From Eubacteriales bacterium (GTDB taxonomy: Bacteria; Bacillota; Clostridia; Lachnospirales; Lachnospiraceae), in assembly GCA_030524715.1 (NCBI GenBank), contig JAUNGB010000005.1:34159-98158 (forward strand): a stretch of 64,000 nucleotides of DNA, in the 5' to 3' direction. How positions within the stretch are numbered: position 1 is the stretch's first letter; each line of letters opens with the position of its first letter. The notes beneath the pieces are model-generated. The model was given only the letters and a program-made list of their open reading frames with translations. It made no database searches and had not been told where the DNA came from. The translations under genes were made by a program, and so were the position numbers. Positions 60,450 to 64,000 of the stretch are shown here, piece by piece.

Positions 60450-61382
60450 ATGCAGTTTCAAAAAATAACAATGGATCACTATGATGAAATAAAGAACTAT
60501 TTATGGAAATCGAAAAACAGAGGATGCAATTTCAGCGCCGGAAACATTATCATTTGGGGATCAGATCTGGATATCTCTTATGGAATTGTGGATAACGTCA
60601 TTGTTTTCCGGACACTTATGGGGACAGAGGCGGTCTACCACATTGCAGAATATACGGAGGATTTTCCGCAGATCATCCAGAAGCTTTCCGAGGATGCAAG
60701 AGGTCTGGGCGTGAAGATGCAGCTTGCGGATTTAAATAAAGAGATGGCAGAGGCTCTTGAGGAATATTATCCGTCTCTGTTCCAGGCGGAGTATGACCGC
60801 GACGGCAGTGATTATGTATACGAGGTGCAGGCATTGGCAGAGCTTCGCGGCAAGAAATACCAGAAAAAGAAAAATCACGTAAACCGTTTTAAAAGAAACT
60901 ATGAATTTACCTACGAGACACTTAACAGGGAAAATATTCCGGAGTGCATAGAGATGGCGGAAAAGTGGAGAGAAGGCAGGGAGATGAATTCTTCTCTGGA
61001 AGCGGAGAAAAAAGCTCTGGAAAATGCTTTCCGTTATTATGAGCCTCTTGGCTTTCAGGGCGGCCTGCTTCGGGTAAACGGAGAGGTGATGGCGTTTACT
61101 CTGGGCGAGGCGGTGACGGAAGATACCTTTGTCACACATTTTGAGAAAGCGCTGGATTCTATTCCGGAGCTGTATGCGATGATAAATCAGCAGTTTGCCA
61201 TGAACCAACTTCGGGGTTTCCGGTATGTAAACAGGGAAGAGGATCTGGGCGTGGAAGGGCTGCGTAAGGCAAAGACCTCCTATCATCCTGTGTTTATGGT
61301 GGAAGAGTATCGCGCAAGCCTGAAAGAATGCTGCAGCAGCCTGTGTCTCTGGTACAGGAAAAAGCTTGGAAGAACGGCATAA
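60450..61382 (+). CDS. DUF2156 protein (MprF C-terminal-like)
   Basis: A 310-residue soluble protein matching the phosphatidylglycerol lysyltransferase C-terminal fold (double GNAT-like): RGKKYQKKKNHVNRFKRNYEF and YEPLGFQGGLLRVNGEVMAFT, followed by HFEKALDSIPELYAMINQ. Without a membrane flippase part it is unlikely to be a full MprF; such single-domain members are uncharacterised. I start at ATG 60450 with GGAG 8 bases upstream; a much longer in-frame form would overlap the GNAT gene by 119 bases and has no ribosome site. Confidence 0.88.
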   Translation: MQFQKITMDHYDEIKNYLWKSKNRGCNFSAGNIIIWGSDLDISYGIVDNVIVFRTLMGTEAVYHIAEYTEDFPQIIQKLSEDARGLGVKMQLADLNKEMAEALEEYYPSLFQAEYDRDGSDYVYEVQALAELRGKKYQKKKNHVNRFKRNYEFTYETLNRENIPECIEMAEKWREGREMNSSLEAEKKALENAFRYYEPLGFQGGLLRVNGEVMAFTLGEAVTEDTFVTHFEKALDSIPELYAMINQQFAMNQLRGFRYVNREEDLGVEGLRKAKTSYHPVFMVEEYRASLKECCSSLCLWYRKKLGRTA

Positions 61383-61411
61383 GTATCGAAAATATAATGT
61401 GGAACAGATTT

Positions 61412-61474
61412 AGAGCGTGTTTGAAAATTGCTGGAATGATTTTCAAACACGCTTTAGATTTTCAAACACGCTTT
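61412..61474 (+). repeat. Dispersed palindromic repeat, short form with duplicated arm
   Basis: Arm AGAGCGTGTTTGAAAAT (61412-61428) is followed after 10 bases by ATTTTCAAACACGCTTT (61439-61455) and again at 61458-61474. So one left arm and two right arms, without the long interior. Confidence 0.8.
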
Positions 61475-61604
61475 AGATTTCCTTTGACAAATGAGCTTTT
61501 AGTGATTACAATAGCAGGTGTATCGAGAAGAAAAGAAGAACCCAAAAGAAGAGTCCAAAAGATAAAGACAAAAGAGAAGAGATAAAAAGAGGAGAAAAGT
61601 AACC

Positions 61605-62666
61605 ATGAGAACATGGGAGGAAAACATCCGGAAGGTGGTACCCTATACCCCGGGAGAGCAGCCAAACCAGCCGGATATGATCAAGCTTAATACAAACGAA
61701 AATCCTTACCCTCCGGCGCCGGGCGTGGAACGCGCTCTGAAGGAGATGTCTGCGGATACCCTGCGGCTCTATCCGGATCCTACGGCAGGGATCCTGGTGG
61801 AGGCAATTGCCGAGGCTTATCACGTGGAGAAAGATCAGGTATTTGTCGGCGTCGGTTCAGACGACGTACTTGCCATGTGTTTTCTGACTTTCTTTAACGG
61901 AAAGAAACCCATTCTGTTTCCGGACATTACTTATTCTTTTTATGACGTATGGGCGGAGCTTTTCCGTATCCCCTATGAAAGACCGGCTCTGGATGAGAAC
62001 TTCCGGATCCGCAAGGAAGATTATTTCCGGGAAAACGGCGGCGTGGTCTTTCCTAATCCCAATGCGCCCACGGGAGTGGAGATGCCCCTGGAAGACATTG
62101 AAGAAATTCTGAACCATAATCAGGATGCCATTGTCATTGTGGATGAGGCATATGTGGATTTCGGCGTACAGTCGGCTTTGCCGCTGATCGATAAATACGA
62201 TAACCTTCTGGTAGTCCAGACCTTTTCAAAATCCCGTTCCCTTGCGGGAATGCGGATCGGTTATGTATTTGGAAATCCCGTCCTGATAAAGTATCTGAAC
62301 GACGTAAAGTATTCTTTTAATTCCTATACCATGAATACGGCCGCCATTGCCGCCGGTGTGGCAGCAGTGCGCGACAAGGAATATTTTGAGAAAACCTGCA
62401 GTAAGATTATAGAGACAAGAGAATGGACAAAAGCAGAATTAAAAAAGCTTGGTTTTTCTTTTGGGGATTCCAAATCAAATTTTATTTTTGCTGCCCATGA
62501 AACCTGTCCGGCAGAGGAACTGTTCCGGGCGCTTCGGGAACAGCATATTTATGTGCGTTATTTTCCCAAGGGAAGAACGCACAATCATCTGAGGATCACC
62601 ATCGGAACCCGGGAAGAAATGGAGAAATTCCTGTCCTTCCTGAAAGAATATTTAAAAAATCGCTGA
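61605..62666 (+). CDS. hisC: Histidinol-phosphate aminotransferase
   Basis: A 353-residue PLP enzyme of histidine biosynthesis that converts imidazole-acetol phosphate and glutamate to histidinol phosphate. KLNTNENPYPPAPGV near the N-terminus, VGSDDVLAMCF, PNAPTG, the PLP Lys209 in FSKSRSLAGMRIGY, and the phosphate-binding RFxxx end (LRITIGTREEM) are all seen. Length is normal (about 350-360). GAGGAGAAAAGTAACC before the ATG. No other his genes are in the window, so this is a stand-alone copy; some HisC-like enzymes also act on aromatic amino acids. Confidence 0.94.
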   Translation: MRTWEENIRKVVPYTPGEQPNQPDMIKLNTNENPYPPAPGVERALKEMSADTLRLYPDPTAGILVEAIAEAYHVEKDQVFVGVGSDDVLAMCFLTFFNGKKPILFPDITYSFYDVWAELFRIPYERPALDENFRIRKEDYFRENGGVVFPNPNAPTGVEMPLEDIEEILNHNQDAIVIVDEAYVDFGVQSALPLIDKYDNLLVVQTFSKSRSLAGMRIGYVFGNPVLIKYLNDVKYSFNSYTMNTAAIAAGVAAVRDKEYFEKTCSKIIETREWTKAELKKLGFSFGDSKSNFIFAAHETCPAEELFRALREQHIYVRYFPKGRTHNHLRITIGTREEMEKFLSFLKEYLKNR

Positions 62667-62728
62667 GTATTCGGGCGGAAAGTCTAACGGCAGAAGCTCA
62701 ATACCGGCATACATGATCAGGAGGTAAT

Positions 62729-63229
62729 ATGGAGTCACTGGTACAGTGGTTTACAACAAATTTGTCACCGTTTATATCTGCGGAAGCCGTTGTGTTTATT
62801 ATTTCCATGATTCCGATTCTGGAATTAAGAGGAGGGCTTTTAGCCGCTTCTCTGCTGAAAATTGCACCAAACGTTTCCATTCCGCTGTGTATTGTGGGAA
62901 ATATTATTCCCATACCTTTCATTTTACTGTTTATCCGCCAGATCTTTAAGCTGATGAAAAAAACAAAGATTTTCCGCGGCCTTATTGAAAGGCTGGAAAA
63001 CAGGGCAATGGGAAAAAGTGATAAGATCAAACGCTATGAATTTTGGGGCCTTTTGTGCTTTGTGGGCATTCCGCTGCCGGGAACGGGAGCGTGGACAGGG
63101 GCTCTGATCGCATCCCTTCTGGATATTGATATCAGAAAATCTTCTCTGGCAATTCTTTGCGGAATTTTAATGGCGTCTGTTATTATGTATGTATTTTCTT
63201 ATCTTTTGGTAGGAAATGTAGTAAGCTGA
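62729..63229 (+). CDS. COG2426 small multidrug-export-type membrane protein
   Basis: A 166-residue membrane protein with about four hydrophobic segments. The conserved ISMIPILELRGGLLAA near residues 25-40 and FVGIPLPGTGAWTGALIASL near 110-130 are the family marks. The family is called small multidrug export protein in databases, but the role is little tested. AGGAGGTAATATG precedes the start. It lies between hisC and rho. Function uncertain. Confidence 0.9.
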   Translation: MESLVQWFTTNLSPFISAEAVVFIISMIPILELRGGLLAASLLKIAPNVSIPLCIVGNIIPIPFILLFIRQIFKLMKKTKIFRGLIERLENRAMGKSDKIKRYEFWGLLCFVGIPLPGTGAWTGALIASLLDIDIRKSSLAILCGILMASVIMYVFSYLLVGNVVS

Positions 63230-63295
63230 TAATGATCGTTACCGTTTGCGGCGCAGGTGTGAATAATGACGAATAATCGTGCGGTTTTACACCCC

Positions 63296-63340
63296 GGATC
63301 AGACACGGTATAGTAAAAATTACCAGATGTCTGATCCTTT
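63296..63340 (+). terminator. Perfect 10-bp inverted repeat after the COG2426 gene
   Basis: GGATCAGACA (63296-63305) pairs with TGTCTGATCC (63328-63337) around 22 bases and is followed by TTT. Probable terminator. The rest of 63230-63603 holds a degenerate palindromic repeat and no gene I can see. Confidence 0.6.
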
Positions 63341-63471
63341 GCGTTGGGAAAAATCAAATGCTGTCATGATTTTAAGAAAGAACAAGAGAAATACTTCTTG
63401 AAATCTGAGGACAAAGGTGTAATAATAAATATAGTTATAACAAATGCAGCTATAACAAATACTATTCAGTT

Positions 63472-63520
63472 ATTGAAAATTGCTTTCCGGCGGGAGTAAA
63501 ATCTAAAACACACTCTAAAG
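63472..63520 (+). repeat. Dispersed palindromic repeat, degenerate copy
   Basis: TTGAAAATTGCTTTC then, after a short interior, AATCTAAAACACACTCTAAAG. Matches the two ends of the family at 15261 and 41214, with most of the middle missing. Confidence 0.65.
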
Positions 63521-63603
63521 GTTCTGATGTTCCTGCCGTTTCCGACAGAGTATCCCGTAGATAACAAATTTATATTGAGACATAGAAGACAGAGGTATAT
63601 TAT

Positions 63604-64000
63604 ATGAGAGAAAAGTATGAATCACTGTCTCTGGTAACGCTGAAGGAGTTAGCAAAAGCCAGAGGCTTAAGAGGGATTTCAACACTAAGAAAACCAGAAT
63701 TAATTGAGCGTATGCTCCAGGAAGATGAAAAAACAGCAAAAGCCGAAAATACAAATGATGCGGACAAAACTGTAAAAGATGCGGCTGCTTCAGGCGCGCA
63801 GAATGGTTATAAGGAAAATGCTGTAAGGGAAGAGCCCCCAAGAAGAACAAGAGAAGAACAGCATGTACCGGAAGGCCGCAGCTATAATAATAACGAAAGC
63901 CGAAATTATAATAACAGCGAAAACCGCAGCTACAATAACGGCGATAACCGGAATAATAACGAAAACCGGAGTTATAACAACGAAGGCCGACATTATAACA
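63604..64000 (+). CDS. rho: Transcription termination factor Rho, N-terminal part
   Basis: The first 132 residues of Rho; the gene runs past the window edge. Residues 1-45 form the Rho_N helix-extended-loop-helix (SLVTLKELAKARGLRGISTL, then RKPELIERML). After a charged linker comes an Asn-rich repeat (SYNNNESRNYNNSENR and similar, from about residue 98). Such Arg/Asn-rich insertions are typical of clostridial and other Gram-positive Rho proteins and can affect RNA binding or condensation. AGAGGTATATT lies before ATG 63604. The hexamer ATPase part is not in view. Confidence 0.85.
   Translation, partial: MREKYESLSLVTLKELAKARGLRGISTLRKPELIERMLQEDEKTAKAENTNDADKTVKDAAASGAQNGYKENAVREEPPRRTREEQHVPEGRSYNNNESRNYNNSENRSYNNGDNRNNNENRSYNNEGRHYN

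Noticed and set aside
60231-61382. Longer version of the DUF2156 gene
   Set aside because: It would overlap the GNAT gene by 119 bases and lacks a ribosome site; ATG 60450 has one.
1-64000. rRNA, tRNA genes, CRISPR arrays, replication origin
   Set aside because: None recognised on either strand by eye; a covariance scan would be needed to exclude a tRNA fully.

Overview
The window reads as a chromosomal segment of a Gram-positive Clostridia, most likely Lachnospiraceae. Strong AGGAGG-type ribosome sites, TTGACA/TATAAT-like promoters, a cre-like site before galK, clostridial-type GalK, GalE and GH36 proteins, and a Rho factor with an Asn-rich linker all fit. No rRNA or tRNA gene was seen. Gene functions are assigned by reading motifs, not by database search.

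Left housekeeping part (1-16.3 kb): the end of a ribose/galactose-type ABC importer (ATPase tail plus permease), a small unknown protein, a very large SWIM/SNF2 helicase with a long charged helix, then a galactose/galactoside block. That block holds an AraC regulator divergent from galK, then galE, a nitroreductase and a convergent alpha-galactosidase. It is followed by an AAA/DUF4143 ATPase, a small Nif11-like protein and an MccF-type S66 peptidase.

Accessory island (about 16.3-39.85 kb): visibly more A+T-rich and built of cassettes that look like anti-phage or stress modules. These are AAA+PIN, a TnpB transposon, AAA with two broken partners, DUF262+AAA+HNH, VWA+NYN, an AlbA_2/HATPase protein split by a stop codon, a tight seven-gene run (BrxL, leucine-rich repeat, PH-like, Ser/Thr kinase, TerY-type VWA, PP2C phosphatase, transglutaminase-like) and a lone AAA ATPase. 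The cassettes are separated by recurring boundary pieces: an HTH gene present twice at near identity, a promoter present three times, three 5' stubs of a PglX-like methylase, a 17-nt hairpin present three times, and copied 3' ends of the PIN and NYN genes. This suggests cassette gain and loss by recombination between repeated borders. BrxL and pglX stubs are present, but no complete BREX system.

Right part (39.9-64 kb): an NhaC-type antiporter, a truncated regulator, two minus-strand genes of mobile-element character (one SprT-like), and a redox cluster with LysR and MerR regulators, two aldo/keto reductases, flavin reductase, flavodoxins (two exported as lipoproteins), a CMD-family protein and a DUF4405 membrane protein. 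That stretch ends in gene debris: an old-yellow-enzyme fragment and a ROK gene lacking its 5' end. Then come a DsbA-like protein, a RloA/RloB-like pair behind a promoter framed by 13-bp inverted repeats, RecD2, a GNAT acetyltransferase, a DUF2156 protein, HisC, a COG2426 membrane protein and the start of rho. A dispersed palindromic repeat (about 87 bp when full length) occurs in five intergenic places.
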